IMG/VR virus record: IMGVR_UViG_3300035126_000576
Coordinates: 1-27,197 of that record
Direction: 5' to 3' (one strand)
Length of the DNA stretch: 27,197 nucleotides
Source of the DNA: a virus
The translations under genes and the position numbers were made by a program. Below the pieces are notes generated by a model, which saw only the letters and a program-made list of their open reading frames with translations, was not told the origin of the DNA and searched no databases. Shown piece after piece: positions 8,006 through 13,557 of the stretch; the first letter of the stretch is position 1; each line of letters begins with the position of its first letter.

Positions 8006-8466
8006 TCCTCCGCGCAACCCTCCCCAAGAATCGCGACATCCCCGGCGAACTCGTGGCCCTCGACGATGGCGCGGTAATCCACCGCTGCCCGGTCCTGGGC
8101 CGCTCCGACAACGCAAGGGCGCGTCAGGAAGGCAACCCGACCAGGAACCCTCTGTTGCCGTTCGGCGACACGCCTACGGGGCTGTGGCAGTGCGGGAAGC
8201 GCGGCCCAGTGGCTCCGGCGTCAACCTACGGTGTACATGCGGTCATAACCATGAACCCGATCAGCGGGGACGCGCTGCGGGCGTCGAAACGCTCCGGCAT
8301 CTGGCTGCACGGCGGGGCACCGGGACGCTCTGCGGCTTGGGCATACCTGCGGCCCACGTTCGGATGCTTGCGTGTGGCCGATGACGACATGCGGCAGATA
8401 TGGCTCTTGGCGGCTACGTTTGGCGAACCCGAAACCATTGAAACATTGGAGACTGAAAATGTTTGA
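8002..8466 (+). CDS. YkuD-like (L,D-transpeptidase fold) protein, candidate cell-wall enzyme
   Basis: 154 residues from GTG 8002 (GTGA overlap). The C-terminal half contains 'GIWLHGG' (H103) followed by 'LRPTFGCLRVADDDM' (C122, R124). This His...(S/T)xGCxR arrangement is the active site of the YkuD family, where Cys forms an acyl-enzyme with the peptidoglycan stem peptide. Upstream, 'LLPFGDTPTGLW' matches the usual substrate-cleft 'TPxG' strand. Family members cross-link or trim peptidoglycan. In a phage lysis region the likeliest role is cell-wall cleavage or modification during lysis or entry. No lysozyme, amidase or other endolysin is recognisable elsewhere in the window, so this is the best candidate. 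There is no signal peptide, so it would depend on the holin encoded nearby. Confidence 0.62.
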   Translation: MILRATLPKNRDIPGELVALDDGAVIHRCPVLGRSDNARARQEGNPTRNPLLPFGDTPTGLWQCGKRGPVAPASTYGVHAVITMNPISGDALRASKRSGIWLHGGAPGRSAAWAYLRPTFGCLRVADDDMRQIWLLAATFGEPETIETLETENV

Positions 8467-8851
8467 TCGCATCGTAAAAGTCGGCAAGCCCGACATTCTG
8501 AAGAAATATCAGGCGACCTTCGCCGGGAAGCTAGACACCGACACGGCCACCGTGCAGGAGGGCCGGTTGCTCGCCGAGGAGCTTTCCGCGAAGTCCATGC
8601 GGTATCGCAACGGCATGGGCCTGCCGACGCCGTTGCTGATCGCTAACGGTGGCGGGCTCGGCGAGACGTACTTCGACGCCGAAGAGATGGTCCGCGAAGG
8701 CTTCCCGCCTGACAAGCCAATCCACCTGCACCTCCGCTACGACATGGGCACGTTCGAGCGCATGATCGAGGTCCACGACGCCGCCTACCAGATTGCCGTG
8801 AATGGCGAGGATGGCTACCGGCGCGTGTACAACGACCTGGAGCGGCCGTAA
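8459..8851 (+). CDS. Hypothetical phage protein in lysis region
   Basis: 130 residues from ATG 8459, overlapping the previous gene by 8 bp, with 'GGAG' about 9 bases upstream. An in-frame extension upstream to 8372 would encode Trp/Arg-rich shadow sequence and was rejected. The protein is soluble-looking: a basic N-terminus (FDRIVKVGKPDILKKY), a central 'GMGLPTPLLIANGGGLGETYF' pattern, and an acidic/aromatic C-terminus. I do not recognise the family. Its place between the YkuD-like protein and the holin suggests a role in lysis or late function. Stop and next start overlap by one base (TAATG). Confidence 0.5.
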   Translation: MFDRIVKVGKPDILKKYQATFAGKLDTDTATVQEGRLLAEELSAKSMRYRNGMGLPTPLLIANGGGLGETYFDAEEMVREGFPPDKPIHLHLRYDMGTFERMIEVHDAAYQIAVNGEDGYRRVYNDLERP

Positions 8852-9177
8852 TGGCTTGGGGCTGGCTGAAAAAACTGGGGCGCGGGGTAAAGACCGCCGC
8901 GCCCATCGCGCTGATGTTCACGCCGCCGCCGCTCAATGCGCTGGCGCAGACGGTCTACAGCGCGGTGACCGCCGCGGAGCAGGCGGGCGGCAGTGGCCCG
9001 GAGAAGCTGCAGAACGCCATGCGCACGCTCGAATGGTCCGCCCCGCTGATGGCCCGCGAAGTAGAGCGGCTGACGGGGAAGGAAATCATCGACGAGGAAG
9101 CCTTGGCCGACGCGATGCAGAAGCTCGCTGAGTTCCAGGTGCTGATTACGAAAGCCGTGGGAGGGAAGCCGGAATGA
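8851..9177 (+). CDS. Hypothetical protein next to holin
   Basis: 108 residues from ATG 8851 (TAATG). The N-terminus is basic and amphipathic (MAWGWLKKLGRGVKTAAP), followed by a weakly hydrophobic stretch ('IALMFTPPPLNALAQTVYSA') and a helical Ala/Glu-rich remainder containing 'AEFQVLITKAVGG'. Similar small proteins often precede phage holins. It could be a membrane-associated lysis accessory, but no motif fixes this. It overlaps the holin gene by 4 bp (ATGA), implying coupled translation. Confidence 0.5.
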   Translation: MAWGWLKKLGRGVKTAAPIALMFTPPPLNALAQTVYSAVTAAEQAGGSGPEKLQNAMRTLEWSAPLMAREVERLTGKEIIDEEALADAMQKLAEFQVLITKAVGGKPE

Positions 9178-9563
9178 CCGCAGCGAAAAAGATGATCCTG
9201 GCCCTACCGGGCGCATTAATGGGGGTGTTTCTGTCAATGAGCGTGGCACTGCAAGCACTCCTGATCCTGCAAGCCATCGACTTTGCTACGGGCTTTCTCG
9301 TGGCGTGGTCCTCCGGCGCGGTGTCGTCGGACGTATCGCGCCGAGGATTCGTCAAAAAGGCCGTGGCGCTGCTGTTGATCGCCGCGATTCATGCCTTTGT
9401 TGCAGCCCATCCCATCGGCTTCGACCTCGCAAGCATGATGGCGACTTGGTTCTGTGCCACTGAACTTATCAGCATCGCCGAGAACGTCGGCCGCGCTGGC
9501 TGGCGCTTGCCGAAATTCCTCACCGACGCATTGGCTAAGGTCAACGCGGAAACGAACAAATAG
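9174..9563 (+). CDS. Phage holin (holin_4-like family)
   Basis: 129 residues from ATG 9174. Three hydrophobic segments are visible, near residues 7-35, 60-80 and 82-105. The diagnostic pattern is 'AIDFATGFLVAW' followed by a short 'SSGAVSSDVSRRGFVKKAV' loop, then 'CATELISIAENVGRAGWRLPK'. The combination of D-x-x-TG in the first hairpin, a Ser/Lys-rich loop and 'E-x-x-SI-x-EN-x-x-x-G' near the end is characteristic of PF05105-type phage holins. It would form inner-membrane lesions that release a cell-wall enzyme at lysis time. Together with the YkuD-like gene about 1 kb upstream it defines the lysis cassette. Confidence 0.8.
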   Translation: MTAAKKMILALPGALMGVFLSMSVALQALLILQAIDFATGFLVAWSSGAVSSDVSRRGFVKKAVALLLIAAIHAFVAAHPIGFDLASMMATWFCATELISIAENVGRAGWRLPKFLTDALAKVNAETNK

Positions 9564-9574
9564 GAGCCCCACCC

Positions 9575-10177
9575 ATGAAATACCTTCTCTACCTGGCCTT
9601 TGCCGGGGCGATGCTGCACGCGCAGACGACCGTGACTATCACCGACACTATCAAAACGCCCATGGGCGGCAACTGGAGCGGTGCGGTCGTCGTGACATTG
9701 AACAACCCGGCGACGAGTCAGCCGCTGTACGCTGGCTCGGAAACGCTCTCCGGCTGGTCGCAGACTGTGACCGTGGCGAACGGCGCGTTCAGTATCACGC
9801 TCTACCCCAACGACGCCATCACGCCCACCGGGACGTCGTACACGGCCCGCTATTCGCCCACGAGTGGCGCGGGCTGGTCAGAAACCTGGGTGGTCCCGAC
9901 CGGCGCGACCACCATCCGCGCGATCCGCTCCACGACCGTGCCGACGCCAACCGTGCTGTTTCTGCCGTCGCAGATCCGGCAGCAGGGCGCATCTCTGGGG
10001 CAACTGCTCCGATGGAACGGCGCAGCTTGGGTGCCTTGGTCTCTGGTCGTTGGCCCGACGACTCCAGCCTCAGCGGCGGCAGCGTGTACGGCAGGAACCA
10101 TCGCCGGGGATGTGGATTATCTGTATTTCTGCACTGCCAGCGGCGCGTGGAAGCGCGTACAAATTCAGACGTGGTAA
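9575..10177 (+). CDS. Exported tail-type protein (fibre-tip-like)
   Basis: 200 residues from ATG 9575, with 'TAGGAG' overlapping the holin stop as ribosome-binding site. The signal peptide (MKYLLYLAFAGAMLHAQ) is followed by a beta-rich domain containing 'GGNWSGAVVVTLNN' and 'GAFSITLYPND', an extended Thr/Pro region, and a C-terminus ('GTIAGDVDYLYFCTASGAWKR') resembling the ends of many tail-fibre proteins. It is the last gene before two terminators, so it closes the late operon. The combination of export signal and tail-type C-terminus repeats what is seen in the large fibre. It may decorate the tail or be presented on the lysogen's surface; neither is proven. Confidence 0.55.
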   Translation: MKYLLYLAFAGAMLHAQTTVTITDTIKTPMGGNWSGAVVVTLNNPATSQPLYAGSETLSGWSQTVTVANGAFSITLYPNDAITPTGTSYTARYSPTSGAGWSETWVVPTGATTIRAIRSTTVPTPTVLFLPSQIRQQGASLGQLLRWNGAAWVPWSLVVGPTTPASAAAACTAGTIAGDVDYLYFCTASGAWKRVQIQTW

Positions 10178-10201
10178 AGCCCGCACTGCCGTAGATACTC
10201 G

Positions 10202-10232
10202 AGCCCCTGCCCTAACCGGCGGGGGCTTTTTT
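10202..10232 (+). terminator. Rho-independent terminator 1 of the late operon
   Basis: The stem AGCCCCTGCC (10202-10211) pairs with GGCGGGGGCT (10218-10227), with one wobble, around a six-base CTAACC loop. A run of T follows (10227-10232). It lies 25 bases after the stop of the last late gene. Confidence 0.88.
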
Positions 10233-10266
10233 CGTTTGTAGACCATATTCCCGACGTCAGCAAAAT

Positions 10267-10297
10267 GCCCCTGCCCTAACCGGCAGGGGCTTTTTTT
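10267..10297 (+). terminator. Rho-independent terminator 2, near copy of terminator 1
   Basis: The perfect 9 bp stem GCCCCTGCC (10267-10275) pairs with GGCAGGGGC (10282-10290), with the same CTAACC loop and seven T (10291-10297). It shares 18 consecutive bases with terminator 1, so the pair arose by duplication and gives very tight insulation from the next promoter. Confidence 0.9.
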
Positions 10298-10319
10298 ATT
10301 TGGGGCGTGCGTTTTTCCC

Positions 10320-10348
10320 TTGCACATACTGTGGAGTATGTGTATTCT
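10320..10348 (+). promoter_or_regulatory. Sigma70-like promoter for the downstream small-gene operon
   Basis: The -35 box TTGCAC (10320-10325) and the -10 box TATTCT (10343-10348) are separated by exactly 17 bases. The promoter follows the double terminator, and a ribosome-binding site and start codon at 10373 lie 25 bases further on. It is the clearest promoter in the window. Confidence 0.72.
10323..10342 (+). promoter_or_regulatory. Operator-like inverted repeat between the -35 and -10 boxes
   Basis: CACATACT (10323-10330) and AGTATGTG (10335-10342) are perfect reverse complements around GTGG, making a 20 bp palindrome that fills the promoter spacer. A dimeric repressor bound here would block RNA polymerase, as at many phage early promoters. 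No second copy was noticed in the window, and the repressor is not identified. Confidence 0.62.
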
Positions 10349-10372
10349 GGAGGTGTAGAGGAGATCAAGCAA

Positions 10373-10642
10373 ATGACTGGCACTGTTAAGCAAATCGAAT
10401 ATGCAGCCGACCTGATGGCGCAGTATGCCGAAGGCGTAGCGACATGGAAGGCGATGATCCCCGCCGACAATCCGAAAGCCACGGCGCTGATCGCCCGCAT
10501 TGATGCCGCGACCGCAAAGGCGCAGGCCTTGGCCGCCGGAACCATCATCGACATACTGAAGGGGCGCCGCGACGATCAGGCCACCGGCGAAGCGCTTGTG
10601 CGCTGGACGGCATTGGCGGTAAAGCTGCTCGAAGCGGCGTAA
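10373..10642 (+). CDS. Small helical phage protein, first gene after the repressible promoter
   Basis: 89 residues from ATG 10373, preceded by 'GAGGAG' (about 10358-10363). The frame extends upstream to GTG 10307, but that would pass through the promoter, so the ATG is preferred. It opens with 'MTGTVKQIEYAADLMAQY', a pattern found at the start of many small phage proteins (TGT.KQI.(W/Y)A). The rest is Ala-rich and predicted helical, with a basic 'LKGRRDD' near the end. No enzyme motif is seen. Being promoter-proximal, it is expressed first in this operon; a hairpin follows its stop directly. Confidence 0.6.
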   Translation: MTGTVKQIEYAADLMAQYAEGVATWKAMIPADNPKATALIARIDAATAKAQALAAGTIIDILKGRRDDQATGEALVRWTALAVKLLEAA

Positions 10643-10645
10643 ATG

Positions 10646-10672
10646 AAAAAGGCCGGGCTAGCCGCCCGGCCT
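10646..10672 (-). terminator. GC-rich hairpin; terminator-like on the minus strand
   Basis: GGCCGGGC (10651-10658) pairs perfectly with GCCCGGCC (10664-10671) around a 5-base loop. On the + strand no T run follows, but five A precede it (10646-10650). On the minus strand this becomes hairpin plus U run, a proper intrinsic terminator for antisense transcripts. On the + strand it may stabilise the upstream mRNA end. Confidence 0.5.
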
Positions 10673-10728
10673 AGTCCAACAGCAATCAACAAAATGTTTT
10701 AATCCACCGGCTGGGAGGCCGGAGAACC

Positions 10729-10974
10729 ATGATACTCAAGACTACCGAAGACATCAAGCGCATCGCTGCAATCATGAGCGACGAATGCACCCACGAACAG
10801 GACATGACCTTCTGGGAAGGAACGGACGGCTACACCCACGCCACCGATGAACCGCGTGGCACATCGGCCGATTGCCTTGCCGCGATTAACTGCGGCGGCG
10901 GGATGAGCGCGGAATTGTTGGTTGAGATGCTTGCGCAGCGGGGCGTGCGATTGCCCACAGAGGCCTATCCCTAA
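10729..10974 (+). CDS. Small acidic hypothetical protein
   Basis: 81 residues from ATG 10729, with 'GGAGAA' six bases upstream. It is acidic, containing 'DECTHEQDMTFWEGTDGYTH' and 'SADCLAAINCGGGMSAELL'. The scattered Cys and His could bind metal but do not form a recognised finger. The C-terminal half ('MSAELLVEMLAQRGVRLP') is a single amphipathic helix. I recognise no family. It overlaps the next gene if that gene uses its most upstream start. Confidence 0.5.
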   Translation: MILKTTEDIKRIAAIMSDECTHEQDMTFWEGTDGYTHATDEPRGTSADCLAAINCGGGMSAELLVEMLAQRGVRLPTEAYP

Positions 10975-11137
10975 ACTCCCCGACCTCTCCCGCATCCCCC
11001 GCGAAGCCCTCGAAGCCGAACTGGCCCGCCGCAAGCGGCCACCAGGCAAGCCGCCCAAGCTGGCACCGTGCCCGCGGTGCGGCGCTGTGGTATCGGCCCG
11101 CCTTCGCCGCCGCCCGTGCCCGCATGACCCCGCCTAG
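10922..11137 (+). CDS. Small zinc-ribbon-like protein, start uncertain
   Basis: Up to 71 residues. No ATG or GTG is available near the previous stop; TTG 10922 or TTG 10931 are the only starts, both inside the preceding gene. The C-terminal half is convincing: 'LSRIPREALEAELARRK' then 'PCPRCGAVVSARLRRRPCPHD', a CxxC...CxH zinc-binding pattern. It probably folds as a minimal zinc ribbon that binds nucleic acid or protein. The stop (TAG 11135-11137) lies in the loop of the terminator that closes this unit. Confidence 0.45.
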   Translation: MRCLRSGACDCPQRPIPKLPDLSRIPREALEAELARRKRPPGKPPKLAPCPRCGAVVSARLRRRPCPHDPA

Positions 11138-11150
11138 CGCGGGGTCTTTT
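11126..11150 (+). terminator. Rho-independent terminator
   Basis: GACCCCGC (11126-11133) pairs perfectly with GCGGGGTC (11139-11146) around CTAGC, followed by TTTT (11147-11150). It overlaps the end of the zinc-ribbon gene and ends the operon that begins at 10320. Confidence 0.85.
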
Positions 11151-11202
11151 GCGTTTCAGGGGAAAATTTTCGCCGGTCAAAATTTGTTTCGTAATTTTTG
11201 TA

Positions 11203-11234
11203 GACAACCGGCGGTCACCTGACGTAATGTTGTC
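11203..11234 (+). promoter_or_regulatory. Inverted repeat / possible promoter-operator before the RHH gene
   Basis: GACAAC (11203-11208) and GTTGTC (11229-11234) form a 6 bp inverted repeat 20 bases apart, ending three bases before the ATG at 11237. A weak promoter may overlap it (TAGACA 11201-11206, 18 bases, TAATGT 11225-11230). The surrounding 11150-11236 is clearly AT-richer than the genes. It could serve for autoregulation by the ribbon-helix-helix protein; this is inference. Confidence 0.4.
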
Positions 11235-11236
11235 AT

Positions 11237-11410
11237 ATGAACGCAGAACGTAACGAAACGGCGCAAAACGGTACAAAACGTATTTGCGTGTCATTGGAGC
11301 CCGATCAGGTGCCGTGGGTAGAGGCCGAGGCTGCTGCACTGAAGCTCACCCAGGCGCAGTACATTCGAATGCGGCTCGCTCAGTTGCAGGCGGCGGAGGT
11401 AGCGGCGTGA
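11237..11410 (+). CDS. Ribbon-helix-helix (Arc/CopG-like) DNA-binding protein
   Basis: 57 residues from ATG 11237. After a polar N-terminal tail comes a short beta-strand 'TKRICVSLEPDQ', then helix 'VPWVEAEAAALK', a turn at 'LT', and helix 'QAQYIRMRLAQLQ'. This strand-helix-helix order with 'KRI-x-VSL' and '(S/T)-x-x-x-YIR' is the hallmark of ribbon-helix-helix repressors, which dimerise through the strand and place it in the DNA major groove. It sits directly after a terminator and an AT-rich regulatory region, and is first of five tightly overlapping small genes. It is a good candidate for a regulator of this operon. Confidence 0.68.
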   Translation: MNAERNETAQNGTKRICVSLEPDQVPWVEAEAAALKLTQAQYIRMRLAQLQAAEVAA

Positions 11411-11523
11411 CCTCCGCTCTCCTCAATATCCCACCCGGCGAGGTGATCCAGTTTGCGTTTACGATGGCGCTGGTGATCGGCTTCGGGTATCTGATCATTT
11501 GCGACACCGGGAGGCCCCGGTGA
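11407..11523 (+). CDS. Tiny single-span membrane protein
   Basis: 38 residues from GTG 11407 (GTGA overlap with the RHH gene). The sequence is a short N-terminus ('TSALLNIPPGEV') followed by one hydrophobic segment ('IQFAFTMALVIGFGYLIIC') and a basic tail (DTGRPR), consistent with one membrane helix. The same-frame extension upstream to 11284 runs through the RHH gene and was rejected. Support comes from the overlap chain and the hydrophobic profile; function unknown. Confidence 0.45.
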   Translation: MTSALLNIPPGEVIQFAFTMALVIGFGYLIICDTGRPR

Positions 11524-11708
11524 AGGCGGCCATTGTAGTAGCCCTCATCGCCCTCGCCATGCTTGCCGGTGGCGTCTCCTGCGGGTATCACGCCTTGGCG
11601 ACCCCGCACCTGTACCTATTTGAGCGCATGGCGTTCGGTGGTGTTGGCGCGGTGCTGATCTTCAATGCTGCGGTTGGCCTGCAACTCGCCTGGCAGGTGC
11701 GCCAGTGA
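11520..11708 (+). CDS. Small two-span membrane protein
   Basis: 62 residues from GTG 11520 (GTGA overlap). Two hydrophobic segments are visible: 'AAIVVALIALAMLAGGVSC' and 'MAFGGVGAVLIFNAAVGLQ', joined by a polar loop with His and Tyr. No lysis motif is present. It lies far from the holin and belongs to the RHH-led operon, so it may act at the membrane early in infection, for example in exclusion of other phages; that role is only a guess. Confidence 0.5.
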   Translation: MKAAIVVALIALAMLAGGVSCGYHALATPHLYLFERMAFGGVGAVLIFNAAVGLQLAWQVRQ

Positions 11709-11851
11709 CCCGCCGCGCCATCGACTCCCAATCCACGGCCAAGGCCATGATCGAGCACTACATCCGCATCGGCGCGGTGGTGGTCGAGGAGCGGAACGAA
11801 GTGGAGAAGCTGCGGATTGCGTTGAAGAAGGAGCGGAAGCGTGCAAAGTGA
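11705..11851 (+). CDS. Tiny basic helical protein
   Basis: 48 residues from GTG 11705 (GTGA overlap). It reads 'MTRRAIDSQSTAKAMIEHY', then 'IRIGAVVVEERNEVEKLRIA' and a Lys/Arg-rich end ('LKKERKRAK'). It is predicted to be mostly helical, with possible coiled-coil pairing in the second half. It overlaps the next gene by 11 bp, and its end carries that gene's ribosome-binding site (AAGGAGCGGAA). Function unknown. Confidence 0.42.
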   Translation: MTRRAIDSQSTAKAMIEHYIRIGAVVVEERNEVEKLRIALKKERKRAK

Positions 11852-12005
11852 AGTGGTGTATTTGCTGGTAGTGACAACAGTAGGCTTTCTGTTTGGCCAG
11901 AGCGGATATCAGGCGTGCAAGCACAAGCAGTGGTTTCGTTGGGATGTTGTGATTCTCCAGTTACTCGCCTACGCCATACTTCGCGCGGCGTTTCACAAGC
12001 CGTGA
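11841..12005 (+). CDS. Small two-span membrane protein
   Basis: 54 residues from GTG 11841, with 'GGAG' about 9 bases upstream. An N-terminal hydrophobic segment ('VVYLLVVTTVGFLFG') is followed by a basic, Cys/His/Trp-containing loop ('YQACKHKQWFRW') and a second segment ('VVILQLLAYAILRAAF'). It ends the chain of overlapping genes begun by the RHH protein. It probably sits in the inner membrane; function unknown. Confidence 0.45.
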   Translation: MQSEVVYLLVVTTVGFLFGQSGYQACKHKQWFRWDVVILQLLAYAILRAAFHKP

Positions 12006-12120
12006 ACCGAAGCGGGGGCCGCTTGCCCCGGCTTGGCTTCACTGCCACCCGCCCAGGGTAACAGGGCATAAATCACAAAAGGAGTAGGCGGATTTAGCTC
12101 GAACGTGTTTAGGTAACAGC

Positions 12121-12167
12121 CCCCACCCGACCCGGCCCGGCTGGCTTCGGCTAGCCGGAGGGTGGGG
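12121..12167 (+). other. Large structured leader with UUCG-capped stem upstream of gene 12186
   Basis: An inner 9 bp stem CCGGCTGGC (12137-12145) / GCTAGCCGG (12150-12158), with one wobble, is capped by the very stable TTCG tetraloop. An outer 8 bp stem CCCCACCC (12121-12128) / GGGTGGGG (12160-12167) encloses it. No T run follows. It ends seven bases before the GAGGAG ribosome-binding site, so it is more likely an mRNA leader structure or processing site than a terminator. The rest of 12006-12120 shows another GC-rich imperfect hairpin near 12007-12040 and no gene. Confidence 0.6.
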
Positions 12168-12185
12168 AATCCCGAGGAGAAACAT

Positions 12186-12440
12186 ATGAACTGGACATGG
12201 AAAGACGAACTCGAATCCCGCGCCGCGCAGGCGCAGCAAGCGCAAGACGAATCTGACAGGCAGCGCGTCTGCATGGCTCGGTTTCATCCGTCGCGTAAGC
12301 TTACCATGCGCGAAAAGTACCAAGACGACTGCATCGCATATCTGAAGCATCGCCTTCGTCGTTCCGAGCGCTGGGCCGACACGCTGCTGTGGTTTTTCTT
12401 GGCGTCGCTGTTTGGCAATATCTTTCAAGCATTGAACTAA
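12186..12440 (+). CDS. Small C-tail-anchored membrane protein
   Basis: 84 residues from ATG 12186, with 'GAGGAG' (12174-12179) at good spacing; an upstream in-frame TTG/GTG extension to 12162 would run into the leader hairpin and was rejected. The N-terminal two thirds are charged and helical ('ELESRAAQAQQAQDESDRQR', 'MREKYQDDCIAYLKHRLRR'). The end is one hydrophobic segment ('TLLWFFLASLFGNIFQAL'), so the protein is probably anchored by its C-terminus with a cytoplasmic coiled domain. It sits just before the recombination genes; function unknown. Confidence 0.52.
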   Translation: MNWTWKDELESRAAQAQQAQDESDRQRVCMARFHPSRKLTMREKYQDDCIAYLKHRLRRSERWADTLLWFFLASLFGNIFQALN

Positions 12441-12552
12441 TCCGGCTTGGTCCGGATAGATCGGCCTAACTTACGAAAAACGAGGCGCTCGCCGTTGAGT
12501 CGCTAACCGGATTCGTGCGCTGTGGAAAGCGTGGAACCCTAGGCCGGTCCAT

Positions 12553-12598
12553 CGGGGCCAAACCAACGAAGCGGCGCTCTCGCAGCGCAGCGGCCCCG
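12553..12598 (+). other. Stem-loop leader upstream of the recombination operon
   Basis: The outer stem CGGGGCC (12553-12559) / GGCCCCG (12592-12598) encloses an inner stem GCGCT (12574-12578) / AGCGC (12584-12588). It ends 12 bases before the GAGGAG site of the exonuclease gene and lacks a T run. A structured leader that could tune translation is likely. I see no convincing promoter in 12441-12618. Confidence 0.5.
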
Positions 12599-12618
12599 TA
12601 TTGTCTCAACGAGGAGTT

Positions 12619-13539
12619 ATGGATAGAACAAAACACATCGGCGGGAGTGACATCGGTAGCGTAGTCAACGCCCCGCCATACGGATGCGCTCGGAAGCTCT
12701 GGTATCAGAAGCGAGGCATCGAGCCCGACTACGTCATCGAGTTCAAAGGACACCTGATCCGTGGCACGAAGCTGGAACCGCTGATCGTCGAGGAGTACAC
12801 AGCGAAGACCGGCAACACGGTGCGGCGGCGCAAGACGATCCATGGCGAGAAAGACTACGAGATCGGCCAACCCGACCGGATTATCCTAAACGATCCACGC
12901 GGCCCTGGTATCCTCGAAACTAAGTCGGCCAACGAACGCAACTTTCGCAAGTTCCAGAAGGAAGGCCTGCCGCTCTCTTACCAACTTCAGATCCAGTGGT
13001 ATATGGGGCACGCTGGTTATCGCTGGGGCGCGTTCGCGATTCTGGAACCGAGTAACTGGCGGTTCGATCACTTCGAGGTCACTTTCGACGCGCAAGCGTT
13101 CGACCTTGTTCGCGAGATGGTGGCGCAGTTCTGGGCAATGGCCCAGGGCGAAGGCGAGCCCGACCGCTTGCCGGTGTCAGATAAGCGCTGCCAGTCCTGC
13201 GAGTGGCGGCACTCGTGCCAAGGCGTTGCGCTGCTTGAAGCGGTGGACGCTGACGACACTGACGCCGAGATCCCGGCGCTGGCCGACTTGGCGCAGGAGT
13301 ACTTGCAGCTCCGCGACGTTCGCGACGAAGCAGAGGAGGCGATGGAGTCGGTGAAAGAGGAGGCGACGCGGCTCCTGCAGGATCGTGCCGGCGCGACCGC
13401 TCCGGGGTTCCGTGTTCTGTACAAGCCGCAGACATCAATGCGCGTCGATTCCAAGGCGCTCAAGACCAAGTTCCCGGATGTGTACGAGGCGGTCGTCAAG
13501 CCGTCCGTGTCCCGTCCATTTCGCGTGTTCCCGGCGTAA
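12619..13539 (+). CDS. YqaJ/RecB-type recombination exonuclease with probable 4Fe-4S cluster
   Basis: 306 residues from ATG 12619 (GAGGAG 12611-12616); an upstream TTG at 12601 was not used. The N-terminal 'HIGGSDIGSVVNAPP' is typical of YqaJ/lambda-exonuclease proteins. The PD-(D/E)xK core is visible: E53 in 'GTKLEPLIVEEY', D86 in 'IGQPDRIIL', E100 and K102 in 'GILETKSAN', and the following 'SYQLQIQWYM' helix. C23 in 'YGCARKLWYQKRG' and the trio C191-x2-C194-x5-C200 match the four iron-sulphur Cys of Cas4/AddB-type nucleases. A coiled-coil C-terminal region (about 225-260) follows. It would degrade one strand of linear DNA for single-strand annealing with the RecT-like protein 18 bases downstream. 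Confidence 0.82.
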   Translation: MDRTKHIGGSDIGSVVNAPPYGCARKLWYQKRGIEPDYVIEFKGHLIRGTKLEPLIVEEYTAKTGNTVRRRKTIHGEKDYEIGQPDRIILNDPRGPGILETKSANERNFRKFQKEGLPLSYQLQIQWYMGHAGYRWGAFAILEPSNWRFDHFEVTFDAQAFDLVREMVAQFWAMAQGEGEPDRLPVSDKRCQSCEWRHSCQGVALLEAVDADDTDAEIPALADLAQEYLQLRDVRDEAEEAMESVKEEATRLLQDRAGATAPGFRVLYKPQTSMRVDSKALKTKFPDVYEAVVKPSVSRPFRVFPA

Positions 13540-13557
13540 CAGGGAAGGAGAATAACC

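Noticed and set aside
12442-12618. Promoter for the recombination operon
   Set aside because: No pair of -35/-10 boxes with sensible spacing could be supported.
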